Part shown: piece after piece, positions 46,001 to 56,271 of the stretch
Numbering within the stretch: position 1 is the first letter of the stretch
How the letters are laid out: each line of letters starts with the position of its first letter
Assembly (NCBI GenBank): GCA_020881915.1
Contig: JAJFPB010000005.1
Span: 2,914,001-2,978,000 of the forward strand
DNA length: 64,000 bases
DNA from: Paramyrothecium sp. XJ0827
Lineage: Eukaryota; Ascomycota; Sordariomycetes; Hypocreales; Stachybotryaceae
Direction: 5' to 3'
Position numbers and translations under genes: made by a program
Notes under the pieces: model-generated
The model's database searches: none
Seen by the model: the letters and a program-made list of their open reading frames with translations, nothing else
What the model was told of the DNA's origin: nothing

Positions 46001-48039
46001 ACGGAACGTAGCCTTTCTGTTGCGTCGAAATGATGCATTCCTGATACATAGCGGCCCCGCGGGGTATTTGGTGAGTGGCACAGTGCTCTCGAAATACTTG
46101 TCTAGGCGGCCGAAGGAAACCATGGCGCTGGCAAAGGTACGGCCCATGGAGCTGATTTGCATGATATTCCTGCGAATTCTACCCACAAGAAACACAGTGG
46201 TAAACGCGGTGGAAGCGTCGAGGCGCTTGTTTTCGAGTCCAACATGCATGCCAAACATGACGAGCAGGCTCACGTAGGGGAATATCTGCGTGACCTGGTT
46301 GATCAGGGCTTGCGTGACCGAGACTCGCCAGAGCTGCTTTTGCTCGGTTGCCCGCGCGGAAACGATTTTTTCGGTGATAGCATCCTCCCAGGCGAAATAC
46401 TTTATGGCCCTTATTGATGCTAGATATTCTGTGACGAGGGAAATGCGCGTATCCTGGGCCAACCTGGCTCTCCTCTGCGCTGTGAGCATGAGTTTGCCGA
46501 ACCAGACAGAGACCGGTGCGGCTAGGGTCAGAACCAAGGTGCCAACGATAGAGACCCAGCCGAGCATCCTGTAAAGTCCTATGAGGGAAACGAGCGTGCC
46601 GGCGGGAACTCCTGCAATGCCCATGATTATGTCGCGGGCACGGAAGATTGCGTCAACGTCGGAAGCCATGAGATTGGCAAGGCGGCCAGCGGAGGTGGAT
46701 GTTTGCGCCTTGTGCTTCCCATCTTGTGAATTCTGGGTAGGGTTGGGTTCAAAGGGATCGTCTTCAAGTTCCATGGAGCCAAGAGCACGATGATACAGCT
46801 CCTGCGTCATGGCAGATTTAACGCGAACGATGAGCCGAGTCGAGGTCCACGAGTACTGCTGGAAGAACACAGTGCGGATGAGAGGCCCTAGGAACATGAG
46901 CGATAACCATACCCATGGCTGGTAGGTGGCATTGCCCGGGTCGGCGATGTAGTCCAGGAGCTTGAACATGCCGTAGGGCGCGATGTTCTCGGCGCTATAG
47001 GCTATGCTAATCATGAGGGCCATCTTGGTGAGCTCCCGTTTCTGGAACCGCACGGTTGTCCAGAAAGTCTTGCCAGCAATGGACCGGGCTTTCTGGATAC
47101 GGCGCAGCAGATACAAAGGTTCATCATACCAGGCTAACCTTGGAATATCAGATATGTCCAGCTTGCCCTTGGTTCCTTTCCAGATGACGGGGTTCAGCCA
47201 GTTGTATGCGCAGTAGTAGTCTAGCCAACTACAAGTCTCTTCCGGGGCCGGCTTCTCGTCGTCCCAAGAACGGCCAGGGATTTCAAAATGAACACGGGGC
47301 GGGACCCATTCGGTCGGCGTGGTGACGGCAACGACCAGCGCCGCGGCTAGGGACGCCACGGCGCCGGTGATGGCGGAGTCGCGAACACAATGGAAACCGA
47401 CTTGAATGCATGGAAGGAATTGAGCAACCAGGAACACAACGAGCATGCCGGTCATTACGAAATTCATGTGCGCCAGTGCGACTCTACGCCATGCGACGTC
47501 ATTGGAGAGGCGGAAGAGGCCGAGGACGGCAGCATAAGCCAACACGACGACGTTGAGCAGGTGAGCGCGACCCTGGATGGAGGCGGCGGCCGCGAAGGCC
47601 AAGGAGGCGAAGCGAGCAGCCTGGGAGAGCAGTTCGTAGGGCCATTGCACAGACGAGGGCTTGCGCTTGGGGCCTTGGGAGTCATGCTTGCGACGGAGCC
47701 ACCATATGGTCAGGAGAGCGGCGGACGTGGCTAAGATGATGAATTGGAGAGTGCCAGATTGGGCGAATTCGGAGACGTCACTGACCCATTGCAGCTCGGC
47801 GGGCGAGGTGACATGCTGCAGGCTATGAGAAGTGTGATTGTAAGCAGGAGGACGGTTTTGACGGAGGAGGGAGGGGGAGAGGCCGGGCCGTGATCGGTGG
47901 TTTTGTTTCCCTTTTTCTCCTCATACCTTTGTGAATAAGCAGAAGCGTATGCCGCATCATCAGCGCTCAACGGTGAGAACTCGAGCCGTCCAAAACGAAG
48001 AATCACGGGGTCCAACGGAACCCAGATCGCGTCGGCCAT
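43089..48039 (-). CDS. ABCC (MRP-type) full-length ABC transporter
   Basis: Six exons (48039-47927, 47822-45214, 45164-44269, 44214-43957, 43904-43300, 43191-43089) give 1527 aa. Order: an N-terminal TMD0-like hydrophobic region, TMD1, NBD1 (Walker A SGQSGSGKST, signature LSGGQKARVALARAL, Walker B LLLLDDVFSALDA), a charged linker, TMD2 and NBD2. NBD2 has Walker A GRTGSGKST, signature FSHGQRQVLSLCRAL, Walker B LMLLDEATASMD and the H-loop TIAHRL. The Asp after Walker B in NBD1 replaces the catalytic Glu, as usual in ABCC proteins, so NBD2 is the hydrolytic site. An acidic, low-complexity insertion precedes the NBD2 signature. Members export conjugates, toxins or bile-acid-like compounds at the plasma or vacuolar membrane; the substrate here is unknown. 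The start ATG at 48039 opens the first exon. Confidence 0.95.
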
Positions 48040-48680
48040 GCCAGTCAACGATAGGGCAAAGAAAAGGAATAAGCAAAGAACAGGAACGAGGCGGCCGGAG
48101 GAAGAATCGGAAACGAGTAAAGAACCATGTCTCTCTCCCTCTTTCTCCTTCGCTGCTTGTGGGTGTTTGCCGGGTCACGAATCAGAGCATGATGGTAGGC
48201 CGCGCCTCCCAAGGGTTCTCTGGACGTTCCACCAGGGGGTGTGAGTGACCGGGTCCCTTTTCCTCACCCAAAAAACTCGAGAAAATGGAAACGAAACGGA
48301 AAAAACGGTGACGATGTATACTGTAGAAAGAAGCGGTCACGCGGTATCGGGGATGCCAGGCAACCACCCCTGCGTCTGCCCTTGCAGCAGGTCCTTGCTC
48401 AAACAGCGGAAACTGCTGTTGCCTCCTTGTTCTATGCCAGCATTAGCTGCTTGGGGGTACGGCTCGTCGGGTTCTGGAGGCCCCCGATTCGGTTGTATTG
48501 GTTTGTATTGTGGTGCTATGCTGTGCTGTGCTGCACCGGCGTGACTCAAGGAAGAGGGAGAGGGAGGAAATCAAAGTGCAGATTGCAGATGGCGTTATCC
48601 GGGGAGTGACGTTGTTAGAGGGGGTCCTACCTACGTGCCTTACTACATCAAGGTGTAATGCAAGCCAAATCGACACGGCC

Positions 48681-48711
<31 letters not shown>

Positions 48712-49992
48712 ACCCGGGCTATGCTATGGCGCTCTGCCGCTGGGTTATGGTGTCAGTGCCGACGCAAGAATTGAGGAGCCGGCCGGCCCGGGAATAAAGT
48801 CCAACGGCGCGGGTCCAACGGCACCGACTAAAGGTGAGTCGGAGGCGTCTGCTCAAACGTCTTGTTACCAGGCCTGCGGGACGTTGTTCGAGACGAACAT
48901 AAGAAGAAAAAAGGTTTGTGGCATAAACCCACACGTCATGAGGCGGCGGGCAGCCACCAGACCAGACCAGACCAGAGCAAACCTGCACTCACTTGGTTTT
49001 GCCGAATCGCGAACTGCCGCCAGGAACGGCAGCCATCCGCTTTGGGTTGGGGATGGGTCGCGTTGGATTGGGTTGGGTGTCATCCCATGGGCTTCCCGCT
49101 CGCTGCCAAGGGTGCACTTATCGATGCACAAAGCGATTGGTTTCTTGTTCCAGCATGGCCGCCCTCCGCAAATCGCTGCCTACCTTTGACCCTGGCGGGA
49201 CCAGCCAATCGCGGCAGTGCACCCGGCAGGCGAAGGGGCTTTCGGATTTCCACTTACACGCTGGCTCTGCTCCCACCCCTGCCATGCTAACCCCAAGGAG
49301 GCTCAGGCGAACGTGCAGAGGACGGCGAGGAGAGTTGGAAAGACGTCCGGCAACTGGCGGTGCAGCCAGCCACTCGACAGCATCCATGTTTGCGTGTCAC
49401 GGTCCGGGGGTTGCAATTGGGAAATGTACTAGTTGGTACAAAGTGGCATGGTTCAGTGCATGACGACGTGGCATGTGGAACATGCGAGGTTGCCAACCAA
49501 AACTTCACTGGTCGCCGCGGCCTGTCTGCCCTCGAGCAACCTCAGACTCGAACGGTGGGTTTGCCGGCATGGCAAACCATCTTACATGTTCAACCATGGT
49601 GGCAACTCGCAGGGCTCCTGGTACCAATGCGAGATGGCTGAGCCTCAACGAGAGTCCCAGGCATGCCTTTTCTCCCCCTCCCATTTTCGTGTTTCGCTGG
49701 TCCACAAAATGCTGAAAGATCTCCTAATCCGAAGCCCTCACACATTGTCCGCTTCAATTAGCTTCTGCTTCGTCAACTGATGGGCATGCGATACGCCAAT
49801 TTGAGAATAGGGTATCAAACTATGCAATTGTGCCTATGCCGTGCTGTAATGCTATATGCTATGCAAGCATTGTGTTGGATCCATGCATCGCCAAACCGGG
49901 ATGAACGACTCGCGCAAAGATGCTCCTGACTTCGACCATCGCGAGAGCTCGTGTCCTCCGCCTCGCTACGTCCGGCCAATACAGATCTGACT
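48040..49992. other. Intergenic, promoter of the ABC transporter
   Basis: No gene is supported in 1.95 kb. It holds a 28-nt poly(A) run at 48681-48708 and a short tandem ACCAG repeat at about 48957-48980. Open frames overlap in several phases without family resemblance. Confidence 0.5.
48681..48708 (+). repeat. Poly(A) tract, 28 nt
   Basis: Uninterrupted run of 28 A, about 640 bp upstream of the ABC transporter start. It has no flanking target duplication that would mark a retroposed sequence; a mononucleotide microsatellite is the simplest reading. Its length may vary between assemblies. Confidence 0.9.
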
Positions 49993-50628
49993 TCAAGTCC
50001 GACTCGGCATCGGCGACTCGCTCGCCACGTGCCCGATGCACACCGCCGTCGCATAGTCACCGTCGTGGCTGATCGATATCAGCGCCGTCGTGTCATCGTC
50101 CGTTGCCGACTCGCCCTTGATCCTCGCAATAGGCGGCCCGCTCCCCAGCCGGCTCCCCTCCTGCTCGAGCCGCTCGATGACAATGTCGTGGAAGGTAAGT
50201 CGTCGGAGGGGATGCGCTTTGATGGCCGCTTCCTTGGCTGCAAACCTAATCCGCCGAACGAAGACCACAATGCTTAGCTTTTTTCATTCCCTTGTTGCTG
50301 TCTGTCTGAACGGGACAACCCCTCGTCCCAGCGAGACTCACCTCCCAGCAACAAAGACGGCTACCTTCCACAGAGCAGGGTCGCGCTGCGTCTTAGGTTC
50401 ATGACTGCCTTTCTGGAGCACAGACGGCGGAGTTTCTTCCTTCGTAGCCTTGGGTCCGGCTGCATCGCCAACGAGCTGAAGCTGCTTGCGCGACCGCTCT
50501 TCCGGCGTTAGGATTCGATCGATGAAGCGCGAGCGCCTAGGGCCAGCCACGATGCCATAGATGCGGGAGATCTGGCAGATGTCTGTCCCTACGTTCAATG
50601 GAAGAGGGAAAGGGCGCAGCGGCTTCAT
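49993..50628 (-). CDS. AcpS-type 4'-phosphopantetheinyl transferase (holo-ACP synthase, PPT2-like)
   Basis: Two exons (50628-50342 and 50245-49993) give 179 aa; the intron is 96 bp. VGTDICQISRI is the first AcpS motif with the Mg-binding Asp, and FAAKEAAIKAHP is the second motif with its Glu and Lys, formed across the splice. ALISISHDGDYATAVCI is the C-terminal strand with the usual His. The short length and lack of a second Sfp-like repeat place it with AcpS/PPT2 enzymes rather than NpgA/Sfp. The enzyme moves phosphopantetheine from CoA to acyl carrier protein, in fungi usually the mitochondrial ACP. A charged insertion (about residues 45-85) separates the two motifs. A mitochondrial presequence is not obvious. 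Confidence 0.9.
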
Positions 50629-51167
50629 CTGTGAAGCCTACATTAGGAGAAGCACTGAGAGTTGAATCTTTGTTGGTTGTGCACCTTACGCCAGGGCCAA
50701 TTTTTGGCTGTCCTAATTATTTCCCCACCCTGTAAGGTAGACGCTAGCAGGGATGTCTGGCGCAATGGAACATCCCTTATCGATAGTGATGCCCGTTGTC
50801 GAAGCGACTTCAAGTCTACGTCATAGACAAGCGGCTTGTCGCGGGTTGGGACGGAGAATCAGTGCAGCTTACGTCGGCATGGTTCGATTTCAAAATGATT
50901 TGAGATGCATGGAGGGATGTTATGAAATGACGGGTAACATCAAGTCGTACTGTAACTAATAACATACAATTGCATTTTTCCTACTTCCATTCTTGGGGTA
51001 TTCGGCCACCGCAAATGCGCGCTAAAATTCAGAAATAGCTTTGGGGCCAAGCTCTGTTAGCACCGGGTGGCACCTATTTCAACAGTCCTGGTGGATTGAC
51101 GGTACAGTACTAGGTTTGGCTTGTCTGCTGGCGCCTCGGCCCCTGCGCAGGCTTGATTTGTGATATC
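50629..51167. other. Intergenic spacer
   Basis: This holds the promoter of the AcpS-type gene and the 3' end of the DUF1774-like gene. No other feature is seen. Confidence 0.6.
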
Positions 51168-52261
51168 TTAGTTGTCGGTAAGGAGTGGTGCACGTTCCGC
51201 ATCCTGGGGGGGAGAACGCCTCCACTGGAACTCGCGTCCTGACCAGGCGGGGACAGCTACCACGAGGGTCGCGATGAACAGGATCGCCATGATAGTGAAG
51301 GCAAAGATCCATTGCAGAGCAATAATCTGGCGCAGGAACTGAGCGACACCAATGGAAGCGGCCAGAACACTCAGGGAGAAGCCCATGGTGTAGTCCTAAA
51401 GAGTCGCATGGTTAGCCTTGTCGTACGTTTCGGAGATGCGGGGCTTTCGCAAACCTTGTAAATGACAATGAAGAACAATCCGTAACCGAGAATGGCCCAG
51501 ATAAAGATGTTGCCGAAGATGCGGGCGACCAAGCTGGTGGGGTGGTGGACCATGATGGCGCCGTTCCAGTAGATAGCAACAAAGGTCCACGCGAGCGGAG
51601 CGGACACAACAGGAGTGTGGATGAAGCGAGGGTAGGTGTTATGGCGGAAGTAGAGAGAGGTCAGGTTGATGAAGTTGACAACCAGGATGACCTCGGCCCA
51701 GAAGAAGTGGGAGCGGACGAAGAGCATGACGAAGGCGAAGTGGAAGAGGTTGTTGAGGATGAAGTGGCTTCCGACGCTGGCGGCAGCGTGAACATGATCG
51801 GTGTTCTTGGAGAAGAGATGGGTGATGTAGCCAAGTTGGAGGACAAAGAGGATGACCCTGAAATCCCTGTGTGAGCAAACGAGCAGATTTGGACAGAGGG
51901 GGGGGGAAGTGACACGTACCAGAAGACGTCAGTGATTGTGCTGTTCAGGGTGAAGGCGCTAGGGTACAGGGAGTTTTGATCCCAGATGCGCTTGCGGATG
52001 GTGAAGCCATCGTGGGGCTCGTTGGTGGTGTAGTAGACGGAGACGACGACGGACAGGATCCAGGTGAGCACCGTGAAGATCTTGTAGGCAAGAATGGAGT
52101 TGGCGCCATGGGCCTCCCTCTTGGAGAAGGGATTATCTGCGTTGTTCACGACATGTTAGATGGATGTGCTGTTTTCACGGGAGGGCGGTCAAGGGGAGCC
52201 GTGGGGAGACGGTGCCTGGGAAGCGGGAAAGGCAAGACTTACACTTGTTCCAGTCCGCCAT
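51168..52261 (-). CDS. Polytopic membrane protein, DUF1774-like
   Basis: Four exons (52261-52243, 52136-51920, 51857-51455, 51395-51168) give 288 aa; the first exon codes for only six residues plus one base (MADWNK). Hydrophobic segments appear at about IFTVLTWILSVVVSVYY, WVILFVLQLGYI, FAFVMLFVRSHFFWAEVILVV, FIWAILGYGLFFIVIY, FSLSVLAASIGVAQF and FAFTIMAILFIATLVV, so six or more TM helices. Motifs such as LYFRH, PRFIHTPVVSAPLAW and LQWIFAF match my memory of the fungal DUF1774 family. The function of that family is not known to me. The C-terminal tail (ERAPLLTDN) contains a possible dileucine-like sorting signal. Confidence 0.85.
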
Positions 52262-54055
52262 GGTGTGGTTGGGGGTGGTATGAGTGAGTTGCTGGTGACT
52301 TCGGGAGAGGCTCAATCAGCTGCAAAATCAGACCGAGAACGAGGGGGCGATACGGAACAGAAGAGTTGTGAGGAGGGAGGAACAAGACAAGTGGAGAGGT
52401 GAATGAATTATAAGGACGACGTTGGCGCAGCTGAGAAGAAGAATGGGAAGGTGGTGTGAGAGCTGTGGGGACAACGAGGTGAGGCAGGTACGCAGGCAAG
52501 GCAAGTAGGTAGGTACCTTATTTTAAGCACGGGCGCTTCCTGGTACCTTGCCGCGACTGTGTTGCGTCGCGTTGCGAGAGCGTTACGTAGTTGGGCTGGG
52601 GTTCACCATTCACGTTCGTGCGGGGGAGAAAGGGGTGCAAGCAGCTCGAGCTAAGCTATTGGACGGGCTGGGAAGAGAGGTCTGGATCGCATTGGAGTCT
52701 GAGTTGGTGTGGGCTGTCACGAGGATGTGGATGGCGAAAGCGTTTCACCCGTGCATCCAGCGCAATGCAGAACGCTTGGAAGAGAGGAGCTGGAGGATAC
52801 TTGGCTTGCTATGACGCTGGCCGCACGAAAAAGGGTGGCCGAGCCAGAATTATTGCTCCTCCGACTGGTGGAATGCGGCACCTAGTATGGCTGCCAAGTC
52901 CTGGCCTTTTTCTTCCATGCAGCCGGGCTACTGAGGATGTGTTTTTGGTCTTGTGATGCAGATGTGGAATCCCATTCCAGGCGAAGGCAGAATGAACACA
53001 ATCCGCTCACAGATGGTTTATTAGGGAGGCAGGTGGTGGTTCTCTTTCGAAGGGTAAGTAACTACATTACCTTACTTGAAATGGTCCCCAAGAGACAATG
53101 AAAACCAGCCACAGTCTGCGCGATTCAATGCAATGGCCTTTCTGGTTCCCTTCTTCCTTCATTCACTCACTCACTCACTCACTCACTCACTCACTCACTC
53201 ATGCATTCAATTCGGTTCATCCAACATGTTGGTTTGTTTGGTGTAACTCGAAACGACGTCATTGCCCCGGACCAAACCTCCCCGATAAGGCACCTGATAA
53301 GGTACCCCATAAAGCGACTGCGCCCCGAAGTCTGAATCCTTGAGGCGAAGCAGGTTTCTTGACCCGGCCTGATCGATCCCATCGAGATGCCATGCCATGC
53401 TACAGCAATCCTCGCATTTATTATGTTCTATTTCGGACTTACCTCTTCTTGTTCGTAATAAGACGGGATGCGGCAGGCATGACTCCACGTCTCCACCTCC
53501 GGCAGTAAACCCGAGACTGTGACATCCGTAAGAAACCCTGCCATCTCTCACATAGACCATAGATGCAAAACGGCTCTACGACCCTTTTGAGTTAGTTGAT
53601 ACGTAGACAGCAGGTTCTAGATATTTGCTATTCCAGTCCTCTTATTACTATTGATTCCAGGCCAAAAACATGACCTGGCGAAACCGGTTCCGTGAAAGTT
53701 TTTGGCATGCTTGTGTTCAAGCCCCCCATTTGACGGAGAGCAAGACAGGTTTAACCAGATCGACCGGCTTTTCCTAAGCCTTTTGTACACTTTCGTTTTC
53801 ATCAACTTCAAAGAGACGGTGCGCGCTCTGCACTGCACAGCCGCCATGTTCCCAAAGTGCACGTCCAGCCGTGCGCGCCACCAGGCTGCCTCGCCTCGCA
53901 AAGCCATGGTGGGCTGTCCCATGGCATACCCGTGTCAAAGGGGTTCTTCTTCTAATCCCTGAAAGCTCGCAAGATTCCTCTCGCAATGACGGCTCTCCAA
54001 GTTGCATCCCGCGCTCTCCCTCCGCCGGCATCCTCACGGGGAAAAAGAAGAAAAA
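52262..54055. other. Intergenic between divergent DUF1774-like and Clr5-domain genes
   Basis: No gene is supported in 1.8 kb. It contains TAGGTAGGTACC motifs at about 52505-52520 and 53290-53310, and a CACT microsatellite at about 53163-53201. Confidence 0.55.
53163..53201 (+). repeat. CACT tetranucleotide microsatellite
   Basis: About nine to ten perfect tandem copies of CACT (TCAC phase), 39 nt. It gives spurious repeated Ser-Leu-Thr-His open frames. Confidence 0.92.
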
Positions 54056-55571
54056 ATGGCAAACAAGCACGAGAATGAGGCCACCCTGGGTCCCTATACC
54101 GATCGCCAAAGAACTCCGAGAGCAACCCCAATCAAACCCGAGGAGTGGGAAAAACTCAGGTCGTATATTTGCGAACTCTACGAGGAGCGGAGCTTGAAAG
54201 ACGTACTTCAGATATTGGAAGATGAGTTAGGCTTCGGCGTCACGTAAGTCAAACCATCCATGATATGGCGTATCATGCAAGACGTGATGATTGCTCCGAA
54301 TCCCATCACATGAAATTTAATCAATAATGCTAACAAACAATCACTTGGTCAGCAAACGTCAACTCATCTACAAGTTGGAGACGTGGGGCATCCGCAAGTA
54401 CAAGAAGGACCTTGCCATTTCCTCCCGCGGGCCGGGTGCCGAGGGCCTCGTCCAGCCTGCCAGACCCTCATCAAGCATGCATCATGCAAAGAAGCTCGCC
54501 GCCGACTTCTGCTCTGCCGTGGCAGACGATGTCACCGCCTTCAGGCTTGCCCACGAGCTCTTCGAACTCGCCTTGGCAGGCCCCAATGCAGATGCCGCTT
54601 ACCGTGACAACCTGCTCATCCTGTGCGCTCGCTGCGCACAGCTACCGAGTGATGCCATGATGGCCAGGCAGCTCATCTCTTCGTACAGCACAGCAGCGGA
54701 CACTCTCATCAGTCCCAAAGCCTTCGCAGTCCTCGATTTGTACTTGGAGTGGCGGCACGAAACCCTCCCCGAGGACGTCCTGAACAAGCGTCTTGGGCGC
54801 ATCCTGGCGCTTATTGCCGACCAGCGCAACAGCTCCGCCAAGTTTTCGTCGACTGTGAGGCTTCACGACGCAATGGCTGATCCTTTCCTGTCCTGCATCA
54901 TAAGAGGGCTGCAGCGGGACGCTCAGAATCTCACCACCCGGATGCTTTGCTTACAGGTCGGCGACGACTTTTTCCTGTCTCTCTTTGCGTCGACAGTGCG
55001 CAATAAACTTGAGCAACGCGACCACAAGGTCTGGCCTTGGCTACGGGCTTGCTTGATATGGTGCGGCGAGCAGTTGCAGAAAGGGCTGGGTGTACCCTCG
55101 GAAGTCATCGACCTCGACGCCGGAACCACCCACAGTCCTCTGCGAGACAATCTTCAGCTCTTCTGTGGGCTATGGGATGCCTGTCTCGGCACGCTCACCC
55201 TGGGCGGTCGGCTCCCTGAGTGGTGTAACTTGTGCGAGAAGGATACGAGCATGACGTACACAGAGGTTCTTCTTGCTGTCAGCTGGATGCTTGGCGCTCA
55301 GCCCAGGAGTCCGAATTTCCACGGTCCGGCTCATTTCTTGCAAAGGGAATTTGACGAGTCCACGAGCATCTCTAAGCGGGCGGCCATTAATGCGTCCCAG
55401 TTGGCAGACTTCCCGGAGGACCAAATTTGGGCCTACTTCCTGGCTGTCACAATCTGGCTGCATGAACCGGTTACTTTTGGCATGCACGACGAGAGATTTG
55501 AGCGGGAGTATCTGCCCAAAACACGTGCTTATATATCGTCGGTTCTCAACGTCAACCTCCAAAGCGTTTAG
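54056..55571 (+). CDS. Clr5-domain protein
   Basis: Exons 54056-54243 and 54353-55571 give 468 aa; the 109-bp intron falls inside the conserved domain and joins in frame. Residues about 28-78 (PEEWEKLRSYICELYEERSL, then LEDELGFGVTKRQLIYKLETWGIRKY) match the Clr5 domain, named for S. pombe Clr5, a factor in heterochromatic silencing and gene repression. The domain is common in Pezizomycotina and often fused to varied C-termini. The remaining 390 residues are helical-looking with no recognised domain. The final codons (LQSV, stop at 55569-55571) run into AT-rich repeat-like sequence, so the original C-terminus may have been altered. A nuclear or DNA-binding role is inferred from the family name only. 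Confidence 0.85.
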
Positions 55572-55790
55572 AAGAAAAAAAGCAGTACCGCAAAATCAGC
55601 AAGTTACTAAAAGAAGGTTCTAAAGGTAAATATTTCTACCTAGATTCTCAAAAGATTCTATGCAAGTAAACTTATATCCTAGTATTAAGAAGTCTGGTCT
55701 TTAAGGAATTTCATGGATAATTTAAAGCCTTTTAAATGCTTATTCTTAGCTATTATTTCCCAGATCTCGATTTTGCGGTTCGTGAGTTTT
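55563..55790 (+). mobile_element. Probable MITE-like copy G with 11-bp terminal inverted repeats
   Basis: ACCGCAAAATC at 55587-55597 is perfectly repeated in inverted orientation at 55769-55779, bounding 193 bp of AT-rich DNA. Upstream, AGCGTTTAGAAG followed by an A-run and GCAGTACCGC resembles the head of copy B. The overall length is close to copy A. The stop codon of the Clr5-domain gene lies in this head-like part. Family membership is less certain than for copies A-E. Confidence 0.45.
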
Positions 55791-56271
55791 TCACTCGCCG
55801 CTTACTCCCTAGCCGACTGGTAGATGACCAAGAGGACGCTCCGTGTATTTGTCCTTGTGTTGTTGGTATTTTACACTAGACAACAGCATAAAAGTCTTGC
55901 CGACGGCTCTTTAGGGCTTATCAGTTCTTGCGACTGACCATTTCAATAACAAGGGCATGCCAGATTGTTTCAGCGGGCGCGAGAAGAAGCACCAGTACGG
56001 TGCATATTACAATGTAGGTATATAGTGAAAACGCATCAAGCAAATAATCTTAGCAAATGCAGTCTTTATTCTAGGGTATCAGTGGAAATAGGACCGTTCC
56101 TTCAAAGATTCTTGGCTCTCGAACAGAAAAACGCGCCGCCAGTGGTTCAGTCTTATACGCCCATAAACACAAAAATCAAATAAACACACCAAGACAAAGG
56201 GAAAATGTGATAAATGCAAGTTCAGACATGCCTCTAGAGCTTTCCGCTAAGCCTCTTAGTGTATCCGTTCT
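55791..56271. other. Intergenic, 3' side of the dynein gene
   Basis: The dynein 3' UTR region. No additional gene is seen. Confidence 0.55.

Noticed and set aside
48681..48708. Poly(A) run considered as the tail of a retroposed gene or LINE
   Set aside because: No coding sequence or reverse-transcriptase remnant precedes it and I see no flanking duplication.
43089..52261. ABC transporter, phosphopantetheinyl transferase and membrane protein considered as a secondary-metabolite cluster
   Set aside because: No polyketide or peptide synthase or tailoring enzyme is present, and the transferase is the AcpS/PPT2 type rather than the Sfp/NpgA type that serves such synthases.
53163..53201. CACT repeats considered as a CRISPR-like or regulatory array
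   Set aside because: It is a simple tetranucleotide microsatellite without spacers, in a eukaryotic genome.
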